Below are positions 1-9,953 of a DNA stretch of 58,893 bases, one piece after another. Numbering within the stretch: the first letter of the stretch is position 1; each line of letters begins with the position of its first letter. Source of the DNA: Nocardia miyunensis NBRC 108239 (GTDB lineage Bacteria; Actinomycetota; Actinomycetes; Mycobacteriales; Mycobacteriaceae); the NCBI RefSeq assembly GCF_001613065.1, contig NZ_BDBQ01000099.1, positions 1 to 58,893 on the forward strand, in the 5' to 3' direction. The notes beneath the pieces were generated by a model, which was not told the DNA's origin, did not search any database, and saw only the letters and a list, made by a program, of their open reading frames with translations. Both the position numbers and the translations under genes were made by a program.

Positions 1-2952
1 GTCGACATCCAACTCAGCGAAATGCCGCTTCACACTCTCCCACGCACCCTTGGCCGTGATACCCATCGCCTTGTGGTCATACCCCGCCGAACCACCCGAA
101 GCGAACGCATCACCCAACCAGAAACCATACGACTGCGCGACCTCATTGGCGATATCGGAGAACGTCGCGGTCCCCTTGTCCGCGGCCACCACCAAATACG
201 TGTCATCACCATCACGACGAACCACACGCTCAGGCGGAATCACCGCACCCGACGCACGATCCACATTGTCGGTCACATCCAGCAAACCCGAGATGAACGT
301 CCGATAGCACGCCACCCCCTCGGCCTGCATCGCCTGCCGATCCGCCACCGGATCCCCCGTCACCGCCGGCGGATGCTTCACCACGAAACCACCCTTGGCA
401 CCCACCGGCACGATCACCGCGTTCTTGACGGCCTGGGCCTTGACCAACCCCAGGATCTCGGTACGGAAATCCTCCAACCGATCCGACCACCGCAACCCAC
501 CACGAGCCACCGGACCGAACCGCAGATGCACACCCTCCACCCGCGGCGAATACACGAAAATCTCGAACTGCGGCCTGGGCCTGGGCAATTCGGCGATCTC
601 CCGCGGTTCCACCTTGATGGACAGGTAGGACCGCGGTTCGCCGTTCTCGTCGGTGCGGTAGTAGTTGGTTCGCAGCGTCGCTTTGACCAGACTCAGGATC
701 GCGCGCAGGATGCGGTCGGCATCCAGGCTCACGACCTCGTTGATCCGCTCGGCCACCTCCTGCTCGAGTTCGGCGGCCCGCTCCGGCGAGGCGGAATCGG
801 GGTCGAACATCGCGGCGAACAGTTCGACGAACAGCCGCGCCGCATCGGGTGCGGCCAGCAGCACCCGGGCGATATTGGCCTGGCTGTAGGGGAAATCGGC
901 CTGCTGCAGATACCGCGAGTAGGCGCGCAGGATCGAGACCGTGCGCCAGTGCAGACCGGCGCGCAGGACCAGTTCGTTCAGCGCGTCGGCCGAGGCGCGG
1001 CCGTACCACAGCGCGTCGAATGCCTCGGTGAACCGCTGGCGCAGACCGTGTTTACGGGCCTCGAACTCATCGAGCCGGCCGGCCGTATCGATCAGTTCGT
1101 CGTCCATGTTCCGGTCGAGCGCGCGGCTCAGCAGATCCGGGCGTGCCTGCAGCCCGAAATCGTAGATCCAGCACTGCCGCTCGTTCTCGAACGCCACCTG
1201 GTACGGACGCTCGTCGACCACCTCGACGCCCAGGCTCTGCAACAGCGGCAGGACCTGGCTGAGCGAAATGCCACTTCCGACATAGAGCGTGAAACGCCAT
1301 GAGCCGGAAGCGGATCCGCGTTTACGGTACAGATGCTGCTCGATGCGGTCGCCGCCGAGCTGTTCGAGCCGGACGATGTCGGCCAGCGCGCGGGCCGGAC
1401 CGAAATCCTCCTTGTACGCCTCGGGCAGGGCATCGGAATAACGTTGCACGACAGCGGGATCGAGCACCGTGGAGCTGGACACCTCGTCGCGCAGATCGTC
1501 GTCCCAGCTGTGACTGGCCTGCCCGAGCAGATCCTGGATGCGCAGCCGGTTCGCCTCCGAGGCGTCCACCGGCGTGCCCGGCTGGGCGAGCCGGACCGTG
1601 AAATACACACTGGCCAGCTCGTTCTCGGACACCCGCGCCGAGTAGTCGATGGAGACGCCGCCGAGCTCACGAACCAGGATGTCCTGCATCTCGAGCCGGA
1701 CCGCGGTGGTGTAGCGATCGCGCGGCAGATACACCATGCAGGCCACGAAACGACCGTAGGAGTCCGAACGCAGGAACAGCCGAACCTGCCGCCGCATACC
1801 GACATTCAGCACCGCGCTGGCCGTGCGGCGCATCGTCTCCACATCCGAGGAGAACAGTTCGGTGCGCGGGAAGGACTGGATCACCTCGAGCATGCCCTGC
1901 CCGGAGAAGGAATCCAGGTCGAATCCGCTGGCCTCGATGACGGTCCGTACCCGGCGCTCGATCACCGGAATTTCCAGCACGTTCGCATGCAGGGCGGTCA
2001 CCGTGAAGACGCCGATGAAGACGTGTTTTCCGACGAGAGCGCCGGAGTCGTCGAAATCCGTGACACCGATGAAGTAGGGATACACCGAGCGATGGACCGT
2101 GGCCGGTACCAGGCCCTGGGTCAGCATCAGCAGCGGCCGGTCGCGACCATTGACCGGGACCCGGAAGTCGGTGCCCACGTCCGGGCGCAGTACGCCGAGG
2201 CAACTGTCCGGCACGACAACGGATTTCGACTCCGCGTCGGCGCGCTCGTACCGGGCGTACCCCAGCACGGTGAAGTGGCCGTCGGCCAGCCACCGCAACA
2301 GATTCGCGCAGTCGATCAGATCCGTCGAGGAGAACGGCCCGGTGCCGTTCTTCGCGGCGAGCCTCAACCGCCCGGCGATGGTGTCCTGCACCTCGCGCAT
2401 GGCCTGGGTGTCGCCGATGACCTGACGCACGTCGGTGAGCACGTCGGGAATCTCGTTCTCCACGCGCGCCAGCAGTTCACGGCTGGTCGAGGGGTGCAGT
2501 TGAACATGCATCCACGACTCGCGCAGCCCGACCATGCCGTGACCGTCCACCTCGTGCGCGGCCGCGGATTCGAGCCGACCGTCGGCGTCGCGGATCACCT
2601 CGAAGATCGGGTGGATCACCTCGCTGACGCTGACACCGATCCGGGTCAGCGCGGCCGTGACGGACTCGACCAGCATGGGCATGTCGTCGGTGACCAGTTG
2701 GACCGCCGCACCGAGTCCGGTGTTGTCGTCGGGATGATGAACCAGAACGCGGCGCTCACCCGCCCGGCGCTGCATACCGAGCTCGAGGTGTCGGCGGAAC
2801 ACCAGGCTCGAACTTCCGCTGATAGCACAGTCCACATCGCCGGCGTCCACGTGGCGGAAATAGGCTTCCTCGAGCGTCGCGAGTTCGCCTCGCAGCGGCT
2901 CCGGTAACCCCGCCGCCCACGCGGCACTGGACAATTCGGACGAGACCGTCAT
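1..2952 (-). CDS. gdh: NAD-specific glutamate dehydrogenase, large (GDH-180 type), 3' end outside window
   Basis: The minus-strand frame is open from an ATG at 2952 to the window edge (984 codons), so about 600 C-terminal residues of a roughly 1,600-residue family are missing. The family oxidatively deaminates glutamate to 2-oxoglutarate with NAD. The translation begins MTVSSELSSAAWAAGLPEPL. It carries the GDH catalytic segment: RFGPVARGGLRWSDR, then a lysine-containing VPVGAKGGF with Lys near residue 853, and GDAFASGGSAGYDHKAMGI close to the edge. The long N-terminal part before about residue 780 fits the regulatory region of this family. A GAGGAG lies 12 bases before the ATG. EttA and an SSB paralogue lie upstream on the same strand, the order I remember for Rv2478c-Rv2477c-Rv2476c of M. 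tuberculosis. Confidence 0.93.
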   Translation of the reverse strand, partial: MTVSSELSSAAWAAGLPEPLRGELATLEEAYFRHVDAGDVDCAISGSSSLVFRRHLELGMQRRAGERRVLVHHPDDNTGLGAAVQLVTDDMPMLVESVTAALTRIGVSVSEVIHPIFEVIRDADGRLESAAAHEVDGHGMVGLRESWMHVQLHPSTSRELLARVENEIPDVLTDVRQVIGDTQAMREVQDTIAGRLRLAAKNGTGPFSSTDLIDCANLLRWLADGHFTVLGYARYERADAESKSVVVPDSCLGVLRPDVGTDFRVPVNGRDRPLLMLTQGLVPATVHRSVYPYFIGVTDFDDSGALVGKHVFIGVFTVTALHANVLEIPVIERRVRTVIEASGFDLDSFSGQGMLEVIQSFPRTELFSSDVETMRRTASAVLNVGMRRQVRLFLRSDSYGRFVACMVYLPRDRYTTAVRLEMQDILVRELGGVSIDYSARVSENELASVYFTVRLAQPGTPVDASEANRLRIQDLLGQASHSWDDDLRDEVSSSTVLDPAVVQRYSDALPEAYKEDFGPARALADIVRLEQLGGDRIEQHLYRKRGSASGSWRFTLYVGSGISLSQVLPLLQSLGVEVVDERPYQVAFENERQCWIYDFGLQARPDLLSRALDRNMDDELIDTAGRLDEFEARKHGLRQRFTEAFDALWYGRASADALNELVLRAGLHWRTVSILRAYSRYLQQADFPYSQANIARVLLAAPDAARLFVELFAAMFDPDSASPERAAELEQEVAERINEVVSLDADRILRAILSLVKATLRTNYYRTDENGEPRSYLSIKVEPREIAELPRPRPQFEIFVYSPRVEGVHLRFGPVARGGLRWSDRLEDFRTEILGLVKAQAVKNAVIVPVGAKGGFVVKHPPAVTGDPVADRQAMQAEGVACYRTFISGLLDVTDNVDRASGAVIPPERVVRRDGDDTYLVVAADKGTATFSDIANEVAQSYGFWLGDAFASGGSAGYDHKAMGITAKGAWESVKRHFAELDVD

Positions 2953-3230
2953 TTTCTTCGCCAACTCCTCGGATTCGGTTCCGTAACAAAGTGACGCCGG
3001 AGTCGAGGGTAGCTGGGCGTCGCGAACACCGGAGGAAATACTTCCCAAAGTCCCGGCGACGCCCAGCCGCCAATGCGGCCCGGTTGGTCCTACCACGCTC
3101 AGGCACGAGCGCACTACCAGGTGAAGCCCGACATATGTTGCGCCCGTTGCCTATTGGGCGATTGTATCCAGTTGTGGCGAAACACACGTTTCGTCGGAGG
3201 GTTACCGCGCGGTAGCCATGCCGGCCGGGA

Positions 3231-4907
3231 TCAGTCCCGGGTCAACTTGCGGTGGGTGACCCGATGCGGGCGGGCCGCCTCCGGGCCGAGCCGCTCGATC
3301 TTATTGGCCTCATAGGCCTCGAAGTTGCCCTCGAACCAGAACCAGGATGCCTCGTTGTCCGAATCACCTTCCCACGCAAGGATATGCGTGCACGTGCGAT
3401 CCAGGAACCACCGGTCGTGGGAGATGACCACGGCGCAGCCGGGGAACTGCTCGAGCGCGTTCTCCAGTGAGCTCAGCGTCTCCACGTCCAGGTCGTTGGT
3501 CGGCTCGTCGAGCAGGATCAGGTTGCCGCCCTGTTTGAGGGTCAACGCGAGGTTGAGGCGGTTGCGCTCACCACCGGAGAGCACCCCGGCCGGTTTCTGC
3601 TGATCCGGCCCCTTGAAGCCGAACGCGCTGACGTAGGCGCGCGAGGGCATCTCCTGACTGCCGACCTCGATGAAGTCCAGCCCCTCCGAAACGACCTGCC
3701 AGACGTTCTTCTTCGGGTCGATCCCGGCGCGGTTCTGGTCGACGTAGCTGAGCTTGACCGTCTCGCCGATCTTCACCTCGCCGCTGTCCGGCGACTCGAG
3801 GCCGACGATGGTCTTGAACAGCGTAGTCTTACCGACACCGTTGGGGCCGATGACGCCGACGATTCCGTTGCGCGGCAACGTGAACGACAGATCCTTGATC
3901 AGCTGGCGGTCGCCGAAGCCCTTGTCCAGGTGCTCGACCTCGACCACGACACTGCCCAGACGCGGCCCCGCGGGAATCTGGATCTCCTCGAAATCCAACT
4001 TGCGGTGCTTCTCGGCCTCCGCGGCCATCTCCTCGTACCGGCCCAGACGCGCCTTGTTCTTGGCCTGCCGGGCCTTGGCGCCCGAGCGGACCCAGGCCAG
4101 CTCCTCCTTGAGGCGCTTCTGCAGTTTCTGGTCCTTCTTGCCCTGGACCTCGAGCCGCTGCGCCTTCTTCTCCAGGTAGGTGGAGTAGTTGCCCTCGTAC
4201 GGGTAGGCGCGGCCACGGTCGAGCTCGAGGATCCACTCCGCGACGTTGTCCAGGAAGTACCGGTCGTGGGTCACGGCCAGGACGGCGCCGGCGTAGGAGG
4301 CCAGATGCTGCTCGAGCCACAGCACGCTCTCCGCGTCGAGGTGGTTGGTCGGCTCGTCCAGCAGCAGCAGATCCGGCTTGCTCAGCAGCAGCTTGCACAG
4401 CGCGACACGACGACGCTCACCACCGGAGAGGTTGGTGACCGGCTCGTCCGGCGGCGGGCAGCGCAGCGCGTCCATGGCCTGCTCGAGCTGGGAGTCGATA
4501 TCCCACGCGTCGGCGTGATCCAGGTACTCCTGGAGCTTGCCCATCTCGTCCATGAGCTCGTCGGAGTAGTCGGTCGCCATCAGCTCGGCGATCTCGTTGA
4601 AGCGGTCCAGCTTGACCTTGACCTCGCCGAGACCCTCCTCGACATTGCCGCGGACGGTCTTCTCCTCGTTCAGCGGGGGTTCCTGCTGCAGGATGCCGAC
4701 GGTCGCGCCGGGCGACAGGAACGCGTCACCGTTGTTGGGCTGATCCAGTCCGGCCATGATCTTGAGCACGCTCGACTTACCAGCGCCGTTCGGCCCGACG
4801 ACACCGATCTTGGCGCCGGGAAGGAAGTTCAGGGTCACATCGTCCAGGACGACCTTGTCGCCGTGTGCCTTACGAACTTTCCTCATTTGGTAGATGAACT
4901 CAGCCAT
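3231..4907 (-). CDS. ettA: Energy-dependent translational throttle protein EttA (ABC-F)
   Basis: Ribosome-associated ABC-F ATPase of 558 residues, the usual EttA length. It is known to bind the E site and gate translation according to the ATP/ADP ratio. Two ABC domains are visible. The first has Walker A GPNGAGKSS, signature LSGGERRRVALCK and Walker B LLLLDEPTNHLD; the second has GPNGVGKTT, LSGGERNRLNLAL and ILLDEPTNDLD. Between them lies the charged linker (EKKAQRLEVQGKKDQKLQKR and beyond), and there are no membrane segments. I chose the ATG at 4907 (MAEFIYQMRKVRKAHGDK), which matches the conserved EttA N-terminus; a start 30 codons upstream would add a non-conserved extension. A short hairpin CCGGGA-TCAG-TCCCGG overlaps the stop codon and may help termination. 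Confidence 0.97.
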   Translation of the reverse strand: MAEFIYQMRKVRKAHGDKVVLDDVTLNFLPGAKIGVVGPNGAGKSSVLKIMAGLDQPNNGDAFLSPGATVGILQQEPPLNEEKTVRGNVEEGLGEVKVKLDRFNEIAELMATDYSDELMDEMGKLQEYLDHADAWDIDSQLEQAMDALRCPPPDEPVTNLSGGERRRVALCKLLLSKPDLLLLDEPTNHLDAESVLWLEQHLASYAGAVLAVTHDRYFLDNVAEWILELDRGRAYPYEGNYSTYLEKKAQRLEVQGKKDQKLQKRLKEELAWVRSGAKARQAKNKARLGRYEEMAAEAEKHRKLDFEEIQIPAGPRLGSVVVEVEHLDKGFGDRQLIKDLSFTLPRNGIVGVIGPNGVGKTTLFKTIVGLESPDSGEVKIGETVKLSYVDQNRAGIDPKKNVWQVVSEGLDFIEVGSQEMPSRAYVSAFGFKGPDQQKPAGVLSGGERNRLNLALTLKQGGNLILLDEPTNDLDVETLSSLENALEQFPGCAVVISHDRWFLDRTCTHILAWEGDSDNEASWFWFEGNFEAYEANKIERLGPEAARPHRVTHRKLTRD

Positions 4908-5136
4908 ATCCCTCACCCTAGTGGTTTCGAACCGATCGACCGCACCCGCCCAGCGAATCCGCCCAGCTAGACAACGGGTTTTGCCCCGGTGCCCCACCCC
5001 GGGCGGAACCGCGTGGTTCCGGTCCGGACGTACGGCCGACGCGTCGGGCCGCGAACAGGGGTCCAGTCGCGGAAGCCGTGCTGATCACGGCATCGATAGC
5101 AGCGCGGAGCGATCGTATCGCCCGCACCTGAACGGG

Positions 5137-5625
5137 CTAGCCGCGCCCGGAGGCATTCGCGTCGACGGCTGCCACGAGTCGCTCGGCGGACTCCGGCGAC
5201 GGTCTGTCGGCCCTGCTCGACGACGCGGCGTCGGAGAACATCGGCTCCGACGGTTTGCGGTGATTGCCGCGTCGCAGAACGGTGGCCGTGCACCGGCCCA
5301 GATCGGGGCCGAGCGCGCTGGCCCGCAGTTCCAGGTCCTGCCGGGAATGCCCCTCCTTGGTGCGATATTCACTCGAACGCAGCTGGCCGTAGACCAGGAT
5401 CGGATCGCCCACACTCAGCGAGGCGCCGACCCCTTCGACCAATCTGCGCCAGCAGTTCACCGTGACGTACACGGTTCCGTTGTCGACCCAGTCCCCGCTG
5501 CCGCGATCGAGCCTGCGCGCGGTGCTGGCCATTCGGAAGGTCACCAGCTGTTGACCGTTGGGCAGACTGCGCCGCACCGGATGGGTGATCACATTGCCGA
5601 TCAGTGCCGTATATGCCTCGTACAT
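5137..5625 (-). CDS. ssb: Single-stranded DNA-binding protein paralogue (SSB-like)
   Basis: 162-residue OB-fold protein. Residues 1-110 match the SSB core (MYEAYTALIGNVITHPVRR, then VTFRMASTARR, DWVDNGTVYVTVNCWRRLVE and GDPILVYGQLRSSEY). The C-terminus ends AAVDANASGRG and lacks the acidic DDDIPF-like tip that canonical SSBs use to recruit repair proteins. This is therefore probably the accessory SSB rather than the replicative one. The start at 5625 was preferred over an in-frame ATG six codons upstream because GGGGTGGAG lies just before it. The gene sits upstream of ettA and gdh on the same strand. From memory, the same trio occurs in mycobacteria (Rv2478c region). Confidence 0.9.
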   Translation of the reverse strand: MYEAYTALIGNVITHPVRRSLPNGQQLVTFRMASTARRLDRGSGDWVDNGTVYVTVNCWRRLVEGVGASLSVGDPILVYGQLRSSEYRTKEGHSRQDLELRASALGPDLGRCTATVLRRGNHRKPSEPMFSDAASSSRADRPSPESAERLVAAVDANASGRG

Positions 5626-5760
5626 GACTCCACCCCTTGACATTTCGACGTTGCAGACAAGCCTGGCCGATCATCGAGGAGCGCAACAGAGCGAATCCCG
5701 ATTTGGGGATAACTTTCGCCTTGTGAGCAGATGGTGTTCCGGATTTCTCCGGCCGTCGCG

Positions 5761-6708
5761 TCAGTACGTGGTGAGGTCCGTATTGGCCCCCGACAATACG
5801 ATGACCGGCCGTTCCCCAGGTTGCGGCACATACGCCCCGCACTGGATCGCGGCCAGCGCGGTCGCCCCAGCGGGCTCGACGACGATCCGGAACTCGCGCC
5901 ACAGATACTCCCGCGCCATCGAGATCGCGTCGTCGCTCACCAGGACCGAGCCGATCCGGTAGCGCTGCGCGAGCTCCAACGCCATATCGCCGATCCTGGT
6001 GGCGCCCAGCGCATCCGATGCGATCGTGTTGACGTGCACGTCCACCGCGCGCCCGGCGGCGAGGGCGGCGTGCAGAGTCGGCGCGCCCGCGGGTTCGACC
6101 CCGATCACACGTCCGCGCAGACCCAGCGCGGCCGCGATTCCGGCCGCCAGCGCGCCACCGCCCACCGGCACCAGAACCGGCGGGCGGGCCCGCACCTGAC
6201 GTTCGATCTCCAGTCCGATCGTGCCCGCACCGGCGACCACCTCCGGCAGGCCGTAGGCGTGCAACTGCAGCGCCCGGCGTTCGGCGGCGAGTTCCTCGGC
6301 GTACCGGGCCGCCTCGGCGTAAGTCGTTCCGTGCCACAGCACTTCGGCGCCATAGGCCCAGATCGCGGCGACCTTCGTGTGCGGAGCGGACTCGGGCACC
6401 ACCACCGTGCACGAACGTCCCAGGATCGCGCAGGCCAGTGCGGCCGCGATACCCGCGTTACCGCCGGATGCGATGACCACCGGACGCTCGTGGTTCCCGG
6501 AGGCGAGCAGCGCGTTGAGACTGCCGCGCACCTTGAAAGTGCCGCCGTGCTGGAGATATTCGAATTTGAGACTCACCCCGACCGGCCCGTTCGGACCGGC
6601 GACCTCGGTATGGCAGACGGGCGTCACCCGGATGTGGCGGCCCAGTCGCCGACGAGCGGCGCGCACGTCCGAGCGGTACAGCCGCGGTACCCGACCCAGT
6701 GTGGTCAC
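5761..6708 (-). CDS. PLP-dependent serine/threonine dehydratase (threonine ammonia-lyase-like)
   Basis: 315-residue fold-type II PLP enzyme. The Schiff-base lysine is in GGTFKVRGSLNAL (Lys59), the equivalent of the SFKxRGA motif. An ASGGNAGIAAALA loop follows, and the phosphate-binding glycine loop is PVGGGALAAGIAAAL near residue 185. There is no C-terminal ACT regulatory domain, so it resembles catabolic dehydratases or serine racemase-like enzymes more than biosynthetic IlvA. Expected chemistry is deamination of L-threonine or L-serine to the 2-oxo acid. Its ATG overlaps the stop of the upstream membrane-protein gene (ATGA), which implies translational coupling. Substrate cannot be settled from sequence. 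Confidence 0.88.
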   Translation of the reverse strand: MTTLGRVPRLYRSDVRAARRRLGRHIRVTPVCHTEVAGPNGPVGVSLKFEYLQHGGTFKVRGSLNALLASGNHERPVVIASGGNAGIAAALACAILGRSCTVVVPESAPHTKVAAIWAYGAEVLWHGTTYAEAARYAEELAAERRALQLHAYGLPEVVAGAGTIGLEIERQVRARPPVLVPVGGGALAAGIAAALGLRGRVIGVEPAGAPTLHAALAAGRAVDVHVNTIASDALGATRIGDMALELAQRYRIGSVLVSDDAISMAREYLWREFRIVVEPAGATALAAIQCGAYVPQPGERPVIVLSGANTDLTTY

Positions 6709-8741
6709 CGGCGCTCCCCGTCGTGCCGGGCCAATTCGGCGAACATCGCGTTGTGCGCGGCGAGTTCGGCGTCGTGATCGCGGTCCGCGGCGCGATCGAT
6801 GCGCTTCGCCTCACGCGAATCGCTGCGTGACCACTGGATCAGCAGCGCCAGCATGACCACGACCAGCGGCAGCTCACCGCTGGCCCAGGCCAGGCTGCCG
6901 CCGGTGTGCTGATCGCCGAGCAGGTCGTGATCCCAGCTCAAGCCCAGCGAGCGATAGAACCAGCCACCCATCACCGTGGTCATACTCATCAGCGCCACAC
7001 CGAAGAAGGCGTGGAAGGGCAGCGAGCCGAAGATCATGCCGACCTTCGTCAGCGGCTGCACCTGCCGGGGTTTGGGGTCGATGCCGAGCACCACCCAGTA
7101 GAACAGGTAGCCCGACACCAGGAAGTGCAGATTCATCGCCAGGTGCGCGCCGTGCTGATCGATGACGGCGTCGAAGATGCCGCCGAGATACAGCGCGTAG
7201 AACCCGGAGATGAAGAACACCGCGGCGACAACGGGATTGGTCATGAACCGCGAGACCGGATTGTGCACCGCGGCCAGAATCCATTCCCGCGGTCCGGGCG
7301 GCGCGTCGCGACCCGCCGCGGGCAGCACCCGCAACGCCAGCAGCACCGGGCCGCCCAGCGCGAACAGGATCGGCGCCAGCATCGACAGCATCATGTGCTG
7401 TGCCATGTGCACGCTGAACATGGCCGGCGCGTAGCGGCCGACGCCCGAACTGGTGGCGATCAGCAGGATCGCGCATCCGCACATCCAGGAGATGGTGCGT
7501 CCGACCGGCCAGGCGTCGCCGCGCGCACGCAGGCGGCGCACGCCGATCAGATACAGCACCGCCAGCACGATCGACAACGTCCCGAAGATCAGGTCGAATC
7601 GCCAATCGAACAGGATCCGGGTGATCGTCGGCGGTCCGGGCAGGTCGTAGCCGATCTCCACCTCCACCGGCGAGGGCACCCGCCGCAGATCCGGCGGCGG
7701 GGTGCGGCCCAGCCCCACCGCGAGCCCGATCGTGGCGGCGAAGACCAGCGCCTCCACACCGGCGAACCGGATGAGCGCGCCCCTGTCCCCCGGATCGGCG
7801 GCGAGCGCGGGAATCGCCTTGCGCCGCTGCAGGAATCCGATCAGCCCCAGAGCGCAGAGCGCGACCGTCTTGGCGATCACGAGCTGCCCGTAGGTCGTGG
7901 TGAGCACATCGCTCAGCGGCACCCGCACCCAGGCGTTGATCACGCCGCTGATCGCGACGACGACGAACGCGCAGGTCGCGACCGCCGAGAACCGCCTGGT
8001 GGCCAGATCGGTGTGCGCGCCGCCGCGCACCGCGTGCGCGAGTACAGCGAACAGCCCGCCCGTCCACACCGTCACCCCCACCAGATGCAGGATCAGGCTG
8101 TTGGTCGCGATGTCGTGCGCACCGCCCGCGGAGGAATGCCCGGTCAGCGTGATCGGCAGCAGACAGGCCAGCGACCAGGCGAACAGCGGCGGCGTCCAGC
8201 CCCAGCGCAGCGCGAGCCGACAGGCGACCGCCAGGACGAGGGCCATGACGGCCGTCGTTCGCCAGGCTCCGGCGACCTCCACCTGACCGATCGCATGCCA
8301 CACCTGTTCCGGCCGCAGGGTGCGCAGCACCGGTTGCCCGGTGGTGTCCGACAACGTCAGCGGCACCAGCAGCGCGGCGGTGCCCGCCCACACCAGCGCG
8401 CAGATCCCGGCCCGGCGCAGCGCGCGATATCCGGCCACGTCGAGCAGGCCGTTACGCTGCGGCGGGGTCAGGAACGCGGCGAACAGCAACGACCCGATCG
8501 TCAGCGCCCCGGAGAGATCCGCGATCGCCCGCACCGCGGGAAGCCCGTAGGTGGTCAGCGGACCGGGATCGGGAATGCCCAGCAGTGTCAGCGCCTGTGC
8601 CGCGGACAACCCCACGATCAGCGGCGCGACGAATGCCGCGACCGCGACCGCCATCGTGGTGAGCGCGGAAAACGTCGACGCGGACTCCGACCGAGGAGCC
8701 TGGCTGTCAGGTTCGGTGATCGAGTCCTGCGGTGACGACAT
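6705..8741 (-). CDS. CopD-CtaG two-domain membrane protein (copper resistance / cytochrome c oxidase assembly)
   Basis: About 678 residues with many hydrophobic segments. The first half resembles CopD (Leu/Ala-rich helices with HLVGVTVWTGGLFAVLAHAV). The second half resembles the caa3-type CtaG (SVHMAQHMMLSMLAPILFAL and HAFFGVALMSMTTVMGGW). His and Met residues in these helices are plausible copper ligands. The likely role is copper import or delivery to respiratory oxidase at the cytoplasmic membrane. The start was placed at the ATG at 8741 (MSSPQDSITEPDSQ). Another in-frame start lies ten codons upstream and neither has a clear ribosome site, so the exact N-terminus is uncertain. It overlaps the downstream dehydratase by 4 bases. 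Confidence 0.85.
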   Translation of the reverse strand: MSSPQDSITEPDSQAPRSESASTFSALTTMAVAVAAFVAPLIVGLSAAQALTLLGIPDPGPLTTYGLPAVRAIADLSGALTIGSLLFAAFLTPPQRNGLLDVAGYRALRRAGICALVWAGTAALLVPLTLSDTTGQPVLRTLRPEQVWHAIGQVEVAGAWRTTAVMALVLAVACRLALRWGWTPPLFAWSLACLLPITLTGHSSAGGAHDIATNSLILHLVGVTVWTGGLFAVLAHAVRGGAHTDLATRRFSAVATCAFVVVAISGVINAWVRVPLSDVLTTTYGQLVIAKTVALCALGLIGFLQRRKAIPALAADPGDRGALIRFAGVEALVFAATIGLAVGLGRTPPPDLRRVPSPVEVEIGYDLPGPPTITRILFDWRFDLIFGTLSIVLAVLYLIGVRRLRARGDAWPVGRTISWMCGCAILLIATSSGVGRYAPAMFSVHMAQHMMLSMLAPILFALGGPVLLALRVLPAAGRDAPPGPREWILAAVHNPVSRFMTNPVVAAVFFISGFYALYLGGIFDAVIDQHGAHLAMNLHFLVSGYLFYWVVLGIDPKPRQVQPLTKVGMIFGSLPFHAFFGVALMSMTTVMGGWFYRSLGLSWDHDLLGDQHTGGSLAWASGELPLVVVMLALLIQWSRSDSREAKRIDRAADRDHDAELAAHNAMFAELARHDGERR

Positions 8742-8841
8742 GCATCGAGCGTAATGCGGTCCGCCCCGCACATCGGCCCCGCCCCGGCCGTCGACGCACC
8801 CGCTGTGACCCTGCCGACATGCCCGCGAGTCGCCGTCTCGA

Positions 8842-9927
8842 TCACTGCGGCGCGAGCCCGAACACCTCGCGATACGCGCTGATCCTGAGGTCGGCTCCCT
8901 TCAACCGCGCGGTGGCCTCGGCGCCGAGCACGCCCACCTCGGGCGAATAGGACGCACCCCCGCCAGGCCCGAGCGGCAACGCTATCCCTTCGGGCCCAGG
9001 ACGGTATCCGCGCAACTCGTCCACACCGGTGATCAGCGCTCGGATATTGGCCGCGACCACGTCCGCGTGCAGGCCCGCGGCCTTGGCGGTCTTTCCTTCT
9101 GAGGTGGCCACCAGGTCGCCGACCGCGAATACCCGGTCCTGGCCAGGCAATCGAAGTTCGGGAGTCACCTCCAGATACCCGTCGGGCCGCCGGGCGTGGG
9201 ACAGCTCCGCCGCCAGGTAATCGGTCATCGGCCGCACACCGAAGCAGCGAAACCAGATGTCGGCAGCGATCGCGCGGCCCGAGCGAGTAAGCGCGGTGAA
9301 GGTCTCGAGTTCTCCGGCCCGCGAGGGCGGATCCGCGCGCAAGCCCGTGCCCAGAATCAACTCGACTCCGAGTTCGCCGAGTTGCCGGTGCAATTCGGCT
9401 CGGAGGTCGGGATGGTAGGCGCCGCCGAGAACGTCCTGCGCCGGGTCGATGATCGTCACCGATTTGCCCGGCCAGGCCGCGGTGATCTCACCGGCCAACT
9501 CCAGGCCGACCGCACCCGCACCGAGCAACAGGACTCGCTCGGCCGCTGCCAGTCTCGTGCGCGCGGCATGGAACCGCGCCTTCGCGTCCGCGCTGTCATC
9601 ATCGTCGGTCTTGGCCGGGAACGGATACGCCGAGCCGGTCGCGAGCACCACGAAGTCGGCGTCGATCCGCTGGCCGGACCCGAGTTCGATCTTCGACGCG
9701 TCGACCCGCACCGCGCGCTCGCGCACGACGCTGCCGCGGCGCAACAGCCGGTCGTAGGGAAAGAACATCCGGTCGGTCCAGGCCGGATCGGTCAGCCCGC
9801 GCAACGCGGCCACGTTGTATACGAAGGCATCACGCGGCTCGACGAGGGTCACGTCCGCGATGTCATCCAATGCCTTCGCCACCGCTGTACCGCCGAATCC
9901 GCCGCCGATGACAACCACGTCAACCAT
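8842..9927 (-). CDS. FAD-dependent NAD(P)H oxidoreductase (NDH-2/AIF/FSP1-like)
   Basis: 361-residue two-dinucleotide-binding-domain flavoprotein. The N-terminal FAD Rossmann motif is VVVIGGGFGGTAVAKAL, the NAD(P) motif is VLLLGAGAVGLELAGEI near residue 135, and the C-terminal FAD contact is DRVFAVGDL. There is no disulfide CxxxxC and no transmembrane helix, which fits the AIF/FSP1-like or type II NADH dehydrogenase-like subgroup (electron transfer from NAD(P)H to a quinone or other acceptor). It is divergent from a MarR-family regulator 112 bases away, across a perfect 39-nt palindrome, so it is probably the regulator's target. The inducer and electron acceptor are unknown. Confidence 0.88.
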   Translation of the reverse strand: MVDVVVIGGGFGGTAVAKALDDIADVTLVEPRDAFVYNVAALRGLTDPAWTDRMFFPYDRLLRRGSVVRERAVRVDASKIELGSGQRIDADFVVLATGSAYPFPAKTDDDDSADAKARFHAARTRLAAAERVLLLGAGAVGLELAGEITAAWPGKSVTIIDPAQDVLGGAYHPDLRAELHRQLGELGVELILGTGLRADPPSRAGELETFTALTRSGRAIAADIWFRCFGVRPMTDYLAAELSHARRPDGYLEVTPELRLPGQDRVFAVGDLVATSEGKTAKAAGLHADVVAANIRALITGVDELRGYRPGPEGIALPLGPGGGASYSPEVGVLGAEATARLKGADLRISAYREVFGLAPQ

Positions 9928-9953
9928 GACTTCTCCAAGTTCGCATTACATAC

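Noticed and set aside
22..1302. Plus-strand frame of 426 codons at the window start
   Set aside because: The minus strand here encodes NAD-glutamate dehydrogenase with its catalytic motifs through to the edge.
3203..3214. TACCGCGCGGTA palindrome downstream of ettA
   Set aside because: A 12-nt palindrome with no loop. Neither its position nor its spacing supports an operator or terminator with confidence.
6906..8735. Long plus-strand frame (about 609 codons) opposite the CopD-CtaG gene
   Set aside because: Composition is Arg/Gln/His/Pro-rich with no domain. The minus-strand product has clear transmembrane helices and family motifs.
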